From Flaviflexus massiliensis (GTDB lineage Bacteria > Actinomycetota > Actinomycetes > Actinomycetales > Actinomycetaceae): a stretch of DNA of 64,000 bases. The notes under the pieces were generated by a model. That model saw only the letters and a list, made by a program, of their open reading frames with translations. It had not been told where the DNA came from and made no database searches. This document shows positions 25,002-33,897 of this stretch, piece by piece; position 1 is the first letter of the stretch; each line of letters begins with the position of its first letter. The stretch spans positions 1 through 64,000 of the forward strand of contig NZ_LN831058.1 of the NCBI RefSeq assembly GCF_001375495.1. Direction: 5' to 3'. The translations under genes were made by a program, and so were the position numbers.

Positions 25002-27053
25002 ATGAAATACGTCAAGGATTTCCCCTACGAAACACGGATCGTTGAGGATTGGATCCCGCTCTCGGATGGTACGAGGCTGTGGATGAAGGGATGGTTCCCG
25101 GTCACGGACGAACCGGTCCCTGCACTGCTCGAATACCTGCCGTACCGGGCTGGGGACTGGACTGCCCCGCGCGACCACGAACGCCACCCGTACTATGCGG
25201 GGCACGGCTATGCCTCCATCCGCGTCGACATTCGCGGACACGGCAACTCCGAAGGCATCCCCGGTGATGAATACGATGCTCAGGAGCATGCTGATGGCGT
25301 CGAAGTTATCAACTGGATTGCGGAGCAGGACTGGTGCACGGGCAAGCTCGGCATGTTCGGCATCAGCTGGGGCGGATTCAACTCCCTCCAACTCGCCGCC
25401 CTCCGCCCCGACCCCCTCAAGGCCATCGTCACCACCTGTTCGACCGATGATCGGTACGACAACGACGTGCACTACTTTGGGGGCTCACTCCTTGCTGTCG
25501 ACATGCATGCCTGGGCCTCGACGATGCTCGCCTTCGAATCCCGCCCGCCGGACCCGCGCGTGTGGGGAGATGATTGGCTGGACCAGTGGAAGGAACGCCT
25601 GAACGGCATGGAGCCGTACCTGGATGAGTGGCTTGCCCACCAAACCAGGGACGAGTTCTGGAAGCACGGCTCGGTCTGTGAAGACTACGATTCGATCGAT
25701 GCGGCGGTCATGGCCGTGGGCGGCTGGTACGACCCCTACCGTGACACTGTTCTGCGCCTGATCGACAACCTCTCTCAGCGTGGCAAGAATGTGCGCGGCC
25801 TACTCGGCCCTTGGGCCCACCAGTACCCGGACCGCGACATCAAGCCCGGCCCCCACATCGACTTCCTCGGTGAAACACTGCGCTGGTGGGATCACTGGCT
25901 CAAGGACGAAGATACGGGTGTTATGGAGGATCCGCTGCTGCGCACCTGGATCACCAATCCCCTGCCGGCCGAGACCCATTACGACGAGATTCCGGGACGC
26001 TGGGTTGCCGAACAGTCCTGGCCCTCCCCTCAGATCACCCCCACCAAGCATGACCTGGGCGGATCGAACATCACTCCCCCGGTGCACGACGGGGCGGCGT
26101 TCATTCACTCCCCCCAAAACACCGGTACCGGTTCGGGACGCTACTTCCCGTACGGGAACACCGCCGACCTGCCAACCGATCAGCGTGAGGACGACGGGCG
26201 TAGCACTACGTTCGACATTCCCGTAACCGAAACATTCGAGATTCTCGGCAACGGCAGTGTTGATCTGCGAGTCAAGTCCCCCACCGAGAAGGGGCAAATT
26301 TATGCTCGCCTCGTTGACGTGGCACCCGACGGTTCCGCAACCCTTGTAACCCGAGGCAACCTCAACCTCACCGCCCGGGAGGGCCGCGACAAGGTGGTTC
26401 CCATGCTCGAGGACTGGGTGGACGTCTCCTTCCCACTCACGGGCATTGGCTACCGTTTTACGAAGGGCCACACACTGCGACTCTCGCTGTCCACCGCCTA
26501 CTGGCCGTGGATCTGGCCTCAGGCCAAGGCCGAGGGACTGTACGTGGATCCTACCCACTCTTCTCTTACTCTTCCGCACCGCACCATCCCTGTCGCAGGT
26601 AGCGAGCAAGAGAAGCTGGACTCCTCGGTCTCCTTCGGCAGCCCCGTGCAACCCGTTCCCCTCGATGTGGAATACCCGGAGGCTGGTCGAGCAGGTAGCA
26701 GGAGGCCCGAGCGGCTCATCTCCCACGACGTGGCGGCAAAGGAGACGATGCTGCAGGCCGATCCGAACTACGGCGGCACCCGCATCTACCCCGACGGCCT
26801 CCACTTCACCGAGGACTCGGTGGAACGCTACTGGATCAACTGGGACGATCCCACCACCGCCCGCACCGAGGCCGAATGGATTGTTGCCCTGGAGCGCCCC
26901 GAAATCGGTTGGAAGGCTTCCCTGACTGCCGATACAAGGATCCGCTGCGACGAGGAGAACTTCTACACCCAGTCAGTTGTCACCTGCTACGCGGATGAAG
27001 ACAAGATCTTCGAGAAGGAATGGACAAGAACCATCCCGCGCGAAGCTTCCTAA
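25002..27053 (+). CDS. CocE/NonD-type hydrolase (S15 peptidase family)
   Basis: A 683-residue alpha/beta hydrolase of the S15 / Xaa-Pro dipeptidyl-peptidase group, with the full triad visible: Ser122 in GISWGG, Asp244 in GWYDPY and His273 in GPWAHQYP. The C-terminal part (about 330-600) is the jelly-roll PepX_C domain; a further 80 residues end the protein. S15 enzymes cleave X-Pro dipeptides or esters (CocE); the gene's position after a peptide importer favours a peptidase. No signal peptide, so it is likely cytosolic. Ribosome site GAAAGGA precedes ATG. Confidence 0.9.
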   Translation: MKYVKDFPYETRIVEDWIPLSDGTRLWMKGWFPVTDEPVPALLEYLPYRAGDWTAPRDHERHPYYAGHGYASIRVDIRGHGNSEGIPGDEYDAQEHADGVEVINWIAEQDWCTGKLGMFGISWGGFNSLQLAALRPDPLKAIVTTCSTDDRYDNDVHYFGGSLLAVDMHAWASTMLAFESRPPDPRVWGDDWLDQWKERLNGMEPYLDEWLAHQTRDEFWKHGSVCEDYDSIDAAVMAVGGWYDPYRDTVLRLIDNLSQRGKNVRGLLGPWAHQYPDRDIKPGPHIDFLGETLRWWDHWLKDEDTGVMEDPLLRTWITNPLPAETHYDEIPGRWVAEQSWPSPQITPTKHDLGGSNITPPVHDGAAFIHSPQNTGTGSGRYFPYGNTADLPTDQREDDGRSTTFDIPVTETFEILGNGSVDLRVKSPTEKGQIYARLVDVAPDGSATLVTRGNLNLTAREGRDKVVPMLEDWVDVSFPLTGIGYRFTKGHTLRLSLSTAYWPWIWPQAKAEGLYVDPTHSSLTLPHRTIPVAGSEQEKLDSSVSFGSPVQPVPLDVEYPEAGRAGSRRPERLISHDVAAKETMLQADPNYGGTRIYPDGLHFTEDSVERYWINWDDPTTARTEAEWIVALERPEIGWKASLTADTRIRCDEENFYTQSVVTCYADEDKIFEKEWTRTIPREAS

Positions 27054-27104
27054 TACGCAACGTTCTTGACGTCGCTTTGACCGGCTGACGCCTAACATTG
27101 TGTG

Positions 27105-27149
27105 AGTTACGTGGTGGTGCAGGCCTACGGCCCGCACCACCACGTAACT
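27105..27149 (+). terminator. Terminator after the S15-family hydrolase
   Basis: A perfect 16-bp stem (AGTTACGTGGTGGTGC and complement) with a 13-base loop is followed by TCTG. It also contains the recurrent GTGGTGG arm. An upstream in-frame start of the HD gene would lie inside this hairpin and is therefore unlikely. Confidence 0.75.
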
Positions 27150-27190
27150 TCTGCCAAAGTGGGGCGTTCTTCCCAGCAAGTGCCGGGTTC

Positions 27191-27196
27191 TATACT
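27191..27196 (+). promoter_or_regulatory. -10 element for the leaderless HD-domain gene
   Basis: TATACT is followed by six bases (GTGGGC) and a GTG that begins the conserved protein. Confidence 0.6.
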
Positions 27197-27202
27197 GTGG
27201 GC

Positions 27203-27868
27203 GTGACTTCTTCCCTGTTTGAACCCGCCCGGCAAGCACTCCACGGCCACCTGTTCTCAAGAAGTATTGACGAGTCGTCGATTCGGTACCGGTACGAGCA
27301 TTGCCTCCGGGTCGGTGCGATTGGGCGGACGGTTGCGCTCGCGGAGGGCCTGGATGCTGATCTGCTCGAGCTTGCCTGTCTCCTTCACGACATCGGGAAG
27401 TTCGATGCCACGGTGGCCGTTGATCACGGCAGGGCTGGTGCCAGGATCGCGAAATCGATTCTGGACGGTCTTGGGCTAGGGGAAGCAGAGCAGCGTGAAG
27501 TCCTTCAGGGGATCGCGATGCACACGGATGGGAAATGGAACTACGACCAGGACTCCCCCGATCATCCCGGCTTCGATCTGTTCACGGCCCAGCCCTCGGT
27601 GCTATCCCGAAGCGTTGGAGATTGCGACAACGTTGATCGATACTCACTCCTGCGGATCCATGGCACGATGAACTGGGTGAAGTTCTCAGAAAAGACCACC
27701 CCGGAGGCGCTCTCCTGGATCGATGAATACCTTGCGCACCTTGACCGCGAGCGCACCTATGTTTGCGCAACCGAGACAGCGCAGGAGCTGTGGATGTCGG
27801 CACTGGATGATCATGAGCAGTACTTCACGAGGCTCGCCCAGCAGCTGAAGTCCGGACTGACTGCGTAG
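27203..27868 (+). CDS. HD-domain phosphohydrolase-like protein
   Basis: A soluble 221-residue protein with an HD metal-binding domain: His33 (YEHCLRV), the HD pair His62-Asp63 with Lys66 (LLHDIGKF) and a late Asp (VGDCDNVDRYS). HD proteins hydrolyse phosphate esters such as nucleotides; the substrate here cannot be named. The GTG at 27203 is chosen because a TATACT box lies 6 bases before it and because an upstream start would run through the preceding terminator. It is a monocistronic gene, convergent with pflB-pflA. Confidence 0.85.
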   Translation: MTSSLFEPARQALHGHLFSRSIDESSIRYRYEHCLRVGAIGRTVALAEGLDADLLELACLLHDIGKFDATVAVDHGRAGARIAKSILDGLGLGEAEQREVLQGIAMHTDGKWNYDQDSPDHPGFDLFTAQPSVLSRSVGDCDNVDRYSLLRIHGTMNWVKFSEKTTPEALSWIDEYLAHLDRERTYVCATETAQELWMSALDDHEQYFTRLAQQLKSGLTA

Positions 27869-27929
27869 GTTTGTACCTCCACCGCCGTCCTCTCAACCAA
27901 TGAGGTAGGCGGGCTCAAACAAGTCGGTA

Positions 27930-27966
27930 GGTGGTGGTGTTCCGGCACTGTTGCCGGGCCACCACC
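27930..27966. terminator. Terminator hairpin between the HD gene and pflA (first)
   Basis: Outer arms GGTGGTG / CACCACC enclose an inner CCGGCA-CTGT-TGCCGG stem. It shares the GTGGTGG theme with other hairpins of the window. Confidence 0.65.
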
Positions 27967-27985
27967 CTCTCAATTTCATGTAAAG

Positions 27986-28018
27986 AATGCTGGCAGCCTG
28001 TAGGAGACTGCCAGCATT
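27986..28018. terminator. Terminator hairpin between the HD gene and pflA (second)
   Basis: A perfect 11-bp stem (AATGCTGGCAG / CTGCCAGCATT) with an 11-base loop. Two hairpins in series separate the convergent units. Confidence 0.65.
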
Positions 28019-28092
28019 GCTTCACGCCAAATATTGGGTTTAAGGACGAGAGCGTTTCTTCCATGGCGCCGGGTGGCTCTTAAACCAATGGG

Positions 28093-28962
28093 TTAGTAGA
28101 CGAGCGGAACACCGAGGTCGCGGAAGCGTTGGCGGATGGCGTCAACGCTCTCGTTACCGGGCGGTTCGACGCCATCGAGCTGGTAGTTGAGTCCAAGCGT
28201 TTCCCACTTGTCTCTGCCCATCTGGTGGAAGGGCAGGACTTCGAGTCGTTCGACGTTGGGCCACCTTGTGATGATCTTGGCGACCGCGTCGATGTTCTCG
28301 GGTGCGTCCGTCCATCCCGGCACCACAACGAACCTGATCCACACATTCTTGTTGGCCTTGGCGAGCCTGTCACCGAAGTCGATGGTGGGTTGGAGTTCGC
28401 GTCCCGTCAGTTCTCGATATGTTTCGGGGATTCCTGACTTGACGTCGAGGAGAACAAGGTCGAGATCGTCCAGGTCCTCGTCACGAAAGTAGTGCCCGAG
28501 GTTGCCAGAGGTGTCGATCGCGGTGTGAATATCGTGCTTCTTGGCTTCCCTCAGAATGGATTTGAGGAAGGCCGGTTGCATCATCGGTTCGCCACCGGAG
28601 ATCGTGAGCCCGCCACCACTCGCCTGGAAGATCCGCCGGTATCGGAGCACCCTTTTCATGATGTCGTCCACCATGACAGGTTCCCCGTCCTTCATTTTCA
28701 ACGTATCGGGATTGTGGCAGTAGAGGCACCTGAGGGGGCAGCCCGCTAGGAATAGTGTCATCCGGTTGCCCGGGCCGTCCACTGCTGTGACGAGTTCCCA
28801 CGAGTGGACGGAGCCGAGGCGTCCTTCACGGACCGCCTGGAAGTGCTCGCTGCGGGACAGTTCGGGGGCGGGCGTGAGTCCGTCGATACCGGAGCCGGCG
28901 GTCCGAGGCACCTCGATGTCGAGGGCCTCGGGGGCCGCTAGGCCGGTCACACCGTCCGTCAT
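28093..28962 (-). CDS. pflA: Pyruvate formate-lyase activating enzyme
   Basis: A radical-SAM enzyme that abstracts hydrogen from the PflB glycine to create the glycyl radical. The cluster motif is C75-x3-C79-x2-C82 ([13 protein letters not shown]), followed by the SAM-binding GGE motif ([10 protein letters not shown]). At 289 residues it has about 45 residues more at the N-terminus than E. coli Pfl[16 protein letters not shown] begins the family-conserved part. The ATG overlaps the pflB stop (ATGA), so it is translationally coupled to its target. Confidence 0.96.
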   Translation of the reverse strand: MTDGVTGLAAPEALDIEVPRTAGSGIDGLTPAPELSRSEHFQAVREGRLGSVHSWELVTAVDGPGNRMTLFLAGCPLRCLYCHNPDTLKMKDGEPVMVDDIMKRVLRYRRIFQASGGGLTISGGEPMMQPAFLKSILREAKKHDIHTAIDTSGNLGHYFRDEDLDDLDLVLLDVKSGIPETYRELTGRELQPTIDFGDRLAKANKNVWIRFVVVPGWTDAPENIDAVAKIITRWPNVERLEVLPFHQMGRDKWETLGLNYQLDGVEPPGNESVDAIRQRFRDLGVPLVY

Positions 28963-31202
28963 ACGCGATCGTGGAAGGTGCGGGAGATAACGTCGAGTTG
29001 CTGTTCCCTCGTCAACCGCACGAAGTTCACGGCGTATCCGGATACTCGGATGGTTAGCTGGGGGTACTTCTGCGGGTTCTCCATGGCGTCGTACAGCGTG
29101 TCCCGGTTGAGGACGTTGATGTTGACGTGGAAGCCCTGCTCCACCATGTACGAGTCCAACAGACCGACGAGGTTCTTCACCTGCTCCTTCAGGTCACGGC
29201 CGAGTCCCGAGGGCACCACCGTGTTGGTGAGGGAGATGCCGTCCTGGGCTTCGGAGTACGGGAGCTTAGCAACCGACAATGCGGAGGCGAGCATGCCGTG
29301 GGTGTCGCGGCCGTTCATGGGGTTCGCACCCGGTGCGAACGGCTCGCCGAGGCGGCGACCGTCGGGGGTGTTGCCCGTGTTCTTGCCGTACACGACGTTC
29401 GAGGTGATCGTGAGGACCGACTGGGTGTGGAGCGAATTGCGGTAGGTGGGGAGCTTGCGGATCTTGTCCATGAAGCTACGAACCAGTTCAACAGCGATCT
29501 CGTCCACGCGATCATCATCGTTACCGAAGGTCGGGAAGCCGCCCTCAACCTCGTAGTCGGTAACCAGTCCATCCTCGTTGCGAACGGGCTTGACAGTCGC
29601 GTACTTGATTGCGGAGAGCGAGTCGGCTGCGACCGAGAGGCCGGCGATGCCGCAGGCCATGGTGCGCAGAATGTTCGCATCGTGCAGCGCCATCTCAATC
29701 CGCTCGTACGCGTACTTGTCATGCATGTAGTGAATGCAGTTGAGCGCATCAACGTAGGTCTGGGCAAGCCAGTCCATCATGACATCTAGCTTGTTACGAA
29801 CATCCTCGTAGTCGAGGACATCGCCTTCGACGGAGGGCATGATCGGGGCTACCTGGGTGCCGGAGATCTCGTCACGACCACCGTTGATCGCGTACAGGAG
29901 GGTCTTAGCAAGGTTGACGCGAGCTCCGAAGAACTGCATCTGCTTACCGATCGCCATGGCCGACACGCAGCAGGCGATGCCGGCGTCGTCGCCCCAGCTA
30001 TCCTTGATCAGGTCATCGGATTCGTACTGAATCGCTGAGGTTTCGATCGAGGTGCGTGCACAGAAGTCCTTGAAGCCCTGCGGGAGCTTGTCCGTCCAGA
30101 GGACCGTCAGGTTCGGTTCCGGTGCGGGCCCCAGGTTGTGGAGGGTCTGGAGGAAACGGAACGAGTTCTTGGTGACAAGCGGGCGACCGTCGTGCCCGAT
30201 GCCGCCGATCGATTCGGTAACCCAGGTCGGGTCGCCGGAGAACAGCTCATCGTATTCCGGGGTGCGGAGGAATCGAACAATGCGCAGTTTGATGACGAAG
30301 TCATCAATGATTTCCTGTGCTTCTGTCTCGGTGATGATGCCGGCCTGGAGGTCACGTTCAAAGTAGACGTCGAGGAAGGTCGAGGTGCGGCCGAGGGACA
30401 TGGCAGCGCCGTTCTGCTCCTTCACGGCAGCCAGGTAGGCGAAGTACAGCCACTGAACTGCTTCCTTGGCGGAGCCTGCGGGGCGGGAAATATCATAACC
30501 GTACGACTGCGCCATTTCCTTCAATTCACCCAGTGCGCGGATCTGTTCGGCCAGTTCTTCACGGTCACGGATCACGTCCTCAACCGAACGCTCATCGTCC
30601 AGCGCTGCCTTCTCAGCCTTCTTGGCTTCGATCAGGTAGTCAACACCGTATAGGGCAACGCGGCGGTAGTCACCGATGATGCGGCCGCGACCATAAGCAT
30701 CGGGGAGCCCGGTCACGATGTGGGAGGAGCGTGCCCTGCGAACGCTGGGCGGGTACACGTCGAAGACACCCTGGTTGTGGGTCTTCCGGTACTTGGTGAA
30801 AACGTCCTTGAGGAAAGGATCAACCTCATAACCGTAGGTCTTGAGAGCGCCTTCCACCATGCGCCAGCCACCATTCGGCATGATTGCGCGCTTCAGCGGG
30901 GCATCGGTTTGCAGTCCAACGATGACTTCGTTGCCTTCATCGATGTAGCCGGGTGCATGAGCTGTGATCGTCGAGGGAGTGGTGGCATCAACGTCGTAGA
31001 CACCGCGTTCGCGCTCTTCGGGGAACATTCCGGAGAGGATCTCCCAGATCTTCAGAGTGCGTTCGGTAGGACCGGCCAGGAACGAATCGTCACCTTCGAA
31101 AGGGGTGTAGTTCTTTTGGATGAAGTCCCGAACATCAACGTGCTCATTCCAGGCTCCCGATTCAAAGCCCTGCCACGCCTTAGTTTCGTCAATAACGCTC
31201 AT
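28959..31202 (-). CDS. pflB: Pyruvate formate-lyase
   Basis: PflB converts pyruvate and CoA to acetyl-CoA and formate under anaerobic conditions. The 747-residue protein has the adjacent catalytic cysteines C411-C412 (GIACCVSA) and the radical glycine G722 in RVSGYAVNF, 25 residues from the C-terminus as in true PFLs rather than in diol dehydratase relatives. The ribosome site GGAAGGA precedes ATG. It is followed at once by pflA. The upstream region (31203-31330) shows no clear FNR-like palindrome by eye. Confidence 0.98.
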   Translation of the reverse strand: MSVIDETKAWQGFESGAWNEHVDVRDFIQKNYTPFEGDDSFLAGPTERTLKIWEILSGMFPEERERGVYDVDATTPSTITAHAPGYIDEGNEVIVGLQTDAPLKRAIMPNGGWRMVEGALKTYGYEVDPFLKDVFTKYRKTHNQGVFDVYPPSVRRARSSHIVTGLPDAYGRGRIIGDYRRVALYGVDYLIEAKKAEKAALDDERSVEDVIRDREELAEQIRALGELKEMAQSYGYDISRPAGSAKEAVQWLYFAYLAAVKEQNGAAMSLGRTSTFLDVYFERDLQAGIITETEAQEIIDDFVIKLRIVRFLRTPEYDELFSGDPTWVTESIGGIGHDGRPLVTKNSFRFLQTLHNLGPAPEPNLTVLWTDKLPQGFKDFCARTSIETSAIQYESDDLIKDSWGDDAGIACCVSAMAIGKQMQFFGARVNLAKTLLYAINGGRDEISGTQVAPIMPSVEGDVLDYEDVRNKLDVMMDWLAQTYVDALNCIHYMHDKYAYERIEMALHDANILRTMACGIAGLSVAADSLSAIKYATVKPVRNEDGLVTDYEVEGGFPTFGNDDDRVDEIAVELVRSFMDKIRKLPTYRNSLHTQSVLTITSNVVYGKNTGNTPDGRRLGEPFAPGANPMNGRDTHGMLASALSVAKLPYSEAQDGISLTNTVVPSGLGRDLKEQVKNLVGLLDSYMVEQGFHVNINVLNRDTLYDAMENPQKYPQLTIRVSGYAVNFVRLTREQQLDVISRTFHDRV

Positions 31203-31430
31203 TACATTCCTTCCCGATCGGGCGGGTCACGCCCTTCTTCGTCGATATTTCAAGGCTATGGACGGGGAAGAAGAAAAACGTGGGCGGGAAGTCCTAGATC
31301 CGATTAAAACCGGGTAAACACGTGCGTGCGTTTTGTCACCAATCAGGACTTACGGCGCCACACGAGAAGGGCCAAGTGGCGTAATAGGACGCGTGCCACA
31401 GCAAGCATCTACGGGATGGGAAGAAGGCTC

Positions 31431-32195
31431 TCAGCCGATTCGCTGGGCGGCTTCGCGGTAGCGCTCGGCGGCACCCGCGACCTGATTGTTGTAGTCGAGG
31501 GACCGATTGTAGGACCAGACAGCATCCACCCACTCCGCATCATCGGCCAGCGTCCCACCGTGGCACAGGTGCCGAGCAGCGGTGAGAACGGCATCGTCGA
31601 TCTGCTGGGGATCGGACTCACCATCCCGGTTACCATCGGCCCCGAGATAGGCCCAGGTTCCGGGTATGAACTGCATAGGCCCCATCGCGCGATCCCACTC
31701 ATCATCACCATCGAGCACTCCCCCATCGGTGTCCGGCACGGCAGCCGACCTACTCCCGTCGAGGGGAATGCCGAACATGTGGGGAGTCTGGTAGCCATCA
31801 CCATCGATGTGCCCGCCGTGAAGTGTGCCGTGTCGGGATTCCACGTATCCGAGACCGGCGAGAGTCGACCAGTCCACCTGGCAGCCGCCACCGCTCTGCG
31901 TGAACGCAATTTCCGCCCCCGCATATGCCCTCAAGACCCGGGGAGGAATTCCGGTCACGTCCGCAACCTGACCAATCCATTCGTCATCGACTAGTTCGGC
32001 GATTCCGTATTCGCCAAAGTGCCGATCATTCCCCACCGCTTCGACGCGCTCTTCCTGAGGGGAGACAAGCTTGGGTTCTTCCGGTCCCGAATCTGGTTCG
32101 ACTCCCTGGAGCGCTACTGCGATTCCGAGGAGGCAGCTCACGGACAGGATGGCTCCGAGAACTGATCCGCGAGAACTCTTCTTTGTCACACTCAC
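31431..32195 (-). CDS. Lytic murein transglycosylase (SLT/MltB-like)
   Basis: A secreted or membrane-anchored enzyme that cleaves peptidoglycan glycan strands. The N-terminus is basic followed by a signal anchor (KKSSRGSVLGAILSVSCLLGI), then a variable linker and the lysozyme-like domain (about 80-255) with catalytic Glu in GYVESRHG and the MGPMQFIPGTW motif. I place the start at the GTG at 32195, near the signal sequence; a longer reading frame begins with ATG at 32279 but puts 28 uninformative residues before it. The exact start is uncertain. Confidence 0.85.
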   Translation of the reverse strand: MSVTKKSSRGSVLGAILSVSCLLGIAVALQGVEPDSGPEEPKLVSPQEERVEAVGNDRHFGEYGIAELVDDEWIGQVADVTGIPPRVLRAYAGAEIAFTQSGGGCQVDWSTLAGLGYVESRHGTLHGGHIDGDGYQTPHMFGIPLDGSRSAAVPDTDGGVLDGDDEWDRAMGPMQFIPGTWAYLGADGNRDGESDPQQIDDAVLTAARHLCHGGTLADDAEWVDAVWSYNRSLDYNNQVAGAAERYREAAQRIG

Positions 32196-32304
32196 CTGCC
32201 CTGCCCCAGTGATCCGGTCTAGTCCCCTAATCAACCCCTCCAATTCAACAGTGCCTACCGCTCCCCGGCAATTGGGCACCGCGTGGGAAACGGAACAGCA
32301 AACA

Positions 32305-32338
32305 GGGTGGTGGCCCCGGTATATGCCGGGGCCACCAC
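32305..32338 (-). terminator. Terminator after the hemerythrin-like gene
   Basis: A perfect 14-bp stem (GGTGGTGGCCCCGG / CCGGGGCCACCACC) with a 6-base loop lies downstream of the 82-residue gene on the minus strand. It is another GTGGTGG-armed hairpin. No U-run follows. Confidence 0.65.
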
Positions 32339-32379
32339 CTACCCTGACACTCCGCAGATAGGTGCGGGTGCCGAGTTAT

Positions 32380-32628
32380 TTAGCTTGCGAATTCCCTGTC
32401 AGCTTCCTTCAGCGCACCGTAGAGAGCCTCGACGGTTTCGCAGGTATCGGCCGGAGGCACGTAGTTGTTGGTCAGTTCGCGTAACTCGGCAAACACCTGA
32501 TGATCATTCTCCGTCTCGGCGCCTACCGCATCGGTCAGTTCCCTGACGCGTGCCATTTCCGGGTGATGGGGTCCGTGCACTCGTTCAACGATGGGCGCGA
32601 GCTCACGGGCTTTGGCTAGGGTTGTCAC
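32380..32628 (-). CDS. Small hemerythrin-like protein (partial RIC/YtfE similarity)
   Basis: An 82-residue protein with a good ribosome site (AAGGAG before a GTG start). The patterns HHPEM..VREL, ELRELTNNYVPP and TVEALYGALKEAD follow the second half of the hemerythrin-like domain of iron-sulfur-repair proteins (RIC/YtfE/ScdA), which bind a di-iron centre. Several of the histidine and glutamate ligands of that domain are absent or beyond the C-terminus, so it may not bind iron. It could be a decayed domain kept as a small protein. The similarity is judged by eye and is tentative. Confidence 0.6.
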   Translation of the reverse strand: MTTLAKARELAPIVERVHGPHHPEMARVRELTDAVGAETENDHQVFAELRELTNNYVPPADTCETVEALYGALKEADREFAS

Positions 32629-32937
32629 GATTAATCTCCTTCACTGTCGTTGCCCCCATTATTCGATTGACGCCCCAGATAGGTCCTTGACCCCGATCAA
32701 TTTCCGATCGTGGCCCCACTCACGCCGTGGAAGTGCTCGCCTCCCCACCCTGACCGCCATCAAGCCATAACGCCGTCTCCCGTATCACTCAGGGACTGCT
32801 CCTGTGCTGGCTGGATGAAGCGCCGCATCTCTATCTTGTTTGTAAAAGAGGTGATCCCCGGGCTTTATCGCTCAGGGATCACCTGTCATTCATGAGGGCT
32901 TGATCAGCTCCAAATCAGTTCTTGAATGTCACCCAGT
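32629..32937. other. Intergenic region with one hairpin
   Basis: No gene is visible in these 309 bases. The only structured element is the hairpin at 32849-32884, assigned to the siderophore-interacting protein gene. The remainder is non-coding in all frames by composition and lack of ribosome sites. Confidence 0.5.
32849..32884 (-). terminator. Terminator after the siderophore-interacting protein gene
   Basis: A perfect 10-bp stem (AGGTGATCCC / GGGATCACCT) with a 16-base loop, followed on the minus strand by CTTTTAC. It ends the iron-uptake locus. Confidence 0.7.
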
Positions 32938-33747
32938 TCAGATCTTGCCCATTTCGGCGCGCTTTTCTGCCTGGAATACGTCCTCGACGCGGCCGTAGGC
33001 CCAATATCCGGAGATGGAGAGGCGCTCGCGCGGAATCTCGAGATCAGAGAAGACTCGTCGGAGCTGCTTCATAGCATCGCGCTCACCGTGAGCAAACACG
33101 GAGATGTTCCCCTTGTCCTTCAGGTCGAGGGAACGCACGCGCTTCGCGAGGGCTTCGGGGTCGTAGTCGTTTCCGCCTCGGACGATCCAGTCCAGCGTGA
33201 TGCCGGCAGGATGCTGGACGTTGACAACGTGTTCGGACACCTCGACAACGACCACTCCGCGAGCATCCTCCGGCAGCCTTTCGAGACTTGCTGAGATAGC
33301 GGGGAGGGACGATTCGTCACCCACAAATAAGTGGAAATCGCTGGTCTCATCGGGCGACCATTTGCCGCCGGGACCCATGAATTGGATCATGTCACCGATA
33401 CTGCAGTTAACTGCCCAGGGGGCTGCCACCCCCTCATCGCCGTGGATAACAAAGTCGAGGGCGAGGCGCTGACGATCGTGGTCCACCCAGCGCACGGTGT
33501 AGGTGCGGGTCTTGGGCCACTTCTCCCGAGGCTCCTCCTCCCTCATCTTCGTCACATCAACCGGGCTGGAATACGGATTGCCATCGGGATCAAAAACGAT
33601 TTTGACGTACGCCTCAGGGAGCCCGTTGTCGCGGAATGCGGGGAAATTCGAACCACCAACGATAAGTCGAAGCATGTCGGGCGTCAACCACTCCTTGGAC
33701 AGCACCTCGAGGTGAGTGGTGGGGCGGTTTGGGCGATTATTCGTCAT
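32938..33747 (-). CDS. Siderophore-interacting protein (ViuB-like ferric reductase)
   Basis: A cytosolic flavoprotein that reduces ferric siderophores to release iron. The 269-residue protein shows the FAD-binding RTYTVRW motif, the DFVIHGDEGVAAPWA segment and the terminal SGYWAYGRVED block of the ViuB/YqjH family. It is the last gene of the siderophore uptake locus and has its own iron-box-like operator (33758-33776) directly ahead of its AGGAG ribosome site, so it can be transcribed separately from the transporter. Confidence 0.93.
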   Translation of the reverse strand: MTNNRPNRPTTHLEVLSKEWLTPDMLRLIVGGSNFPAFRDNGLPEAYVKIVFDPDGNPYSSPVDVTKMREEEPREKWPKTRTYTVRWVDHDRQRLALDFVIHGDEGVAAPWAVNCSIGDMIQFMGPGGKWSPDETSDFHLFVGDESSLPAISASLERLPEDARGVVVVEVSEHVVNVQHPAGITLDWIVRGGNDYDPEALAKRVRSLDLKDKGNISVFAHGERDAMKQLRRVFSDLEIPRERLSISGYWAYGRVEDVFQAEKRAEMGKI

Positions 33748-33757
33748 ACCTCTCCTA

Positions 33758-33776
33758 TCAAGTTAGGGCTACCTAA
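33758..33776 (-). promoter_or_regulatory. DtxR/IdeR-type iron box (imperfect)
   Basis: The minus strand reads TTAGGTAGCCCTAACTTGA, matching the 19-base consensus TTAGGTTAGSCTAACCTAA at about 14 positions, with both TTAGG and CTAAC half-sites kept. It lies about 10 bases before the siderophore-interacting protein start, where binding would block expression. Confidence 0.6.
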
Positions 33777-33897
33777 CTCTATGCGGGCGCGTCCCGGTTT
33801 ACCATGAGCCATGTCACGAACATGGATTTGGTGAACTTGCTGCACCTGTTTCTTCGCCAGTTTGTCTGCGGGGTGGTTTTCTACGTCTCTTAGTTTC

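Noticed and set aside
27098-27202. Longer HD-gene product starting at 27098
   Set aside because: That start lies inside the terminator stem at 27105-27149 and the added residues are unrelated to the domain; the GTG at 27203 has a -10 box at the right distance.
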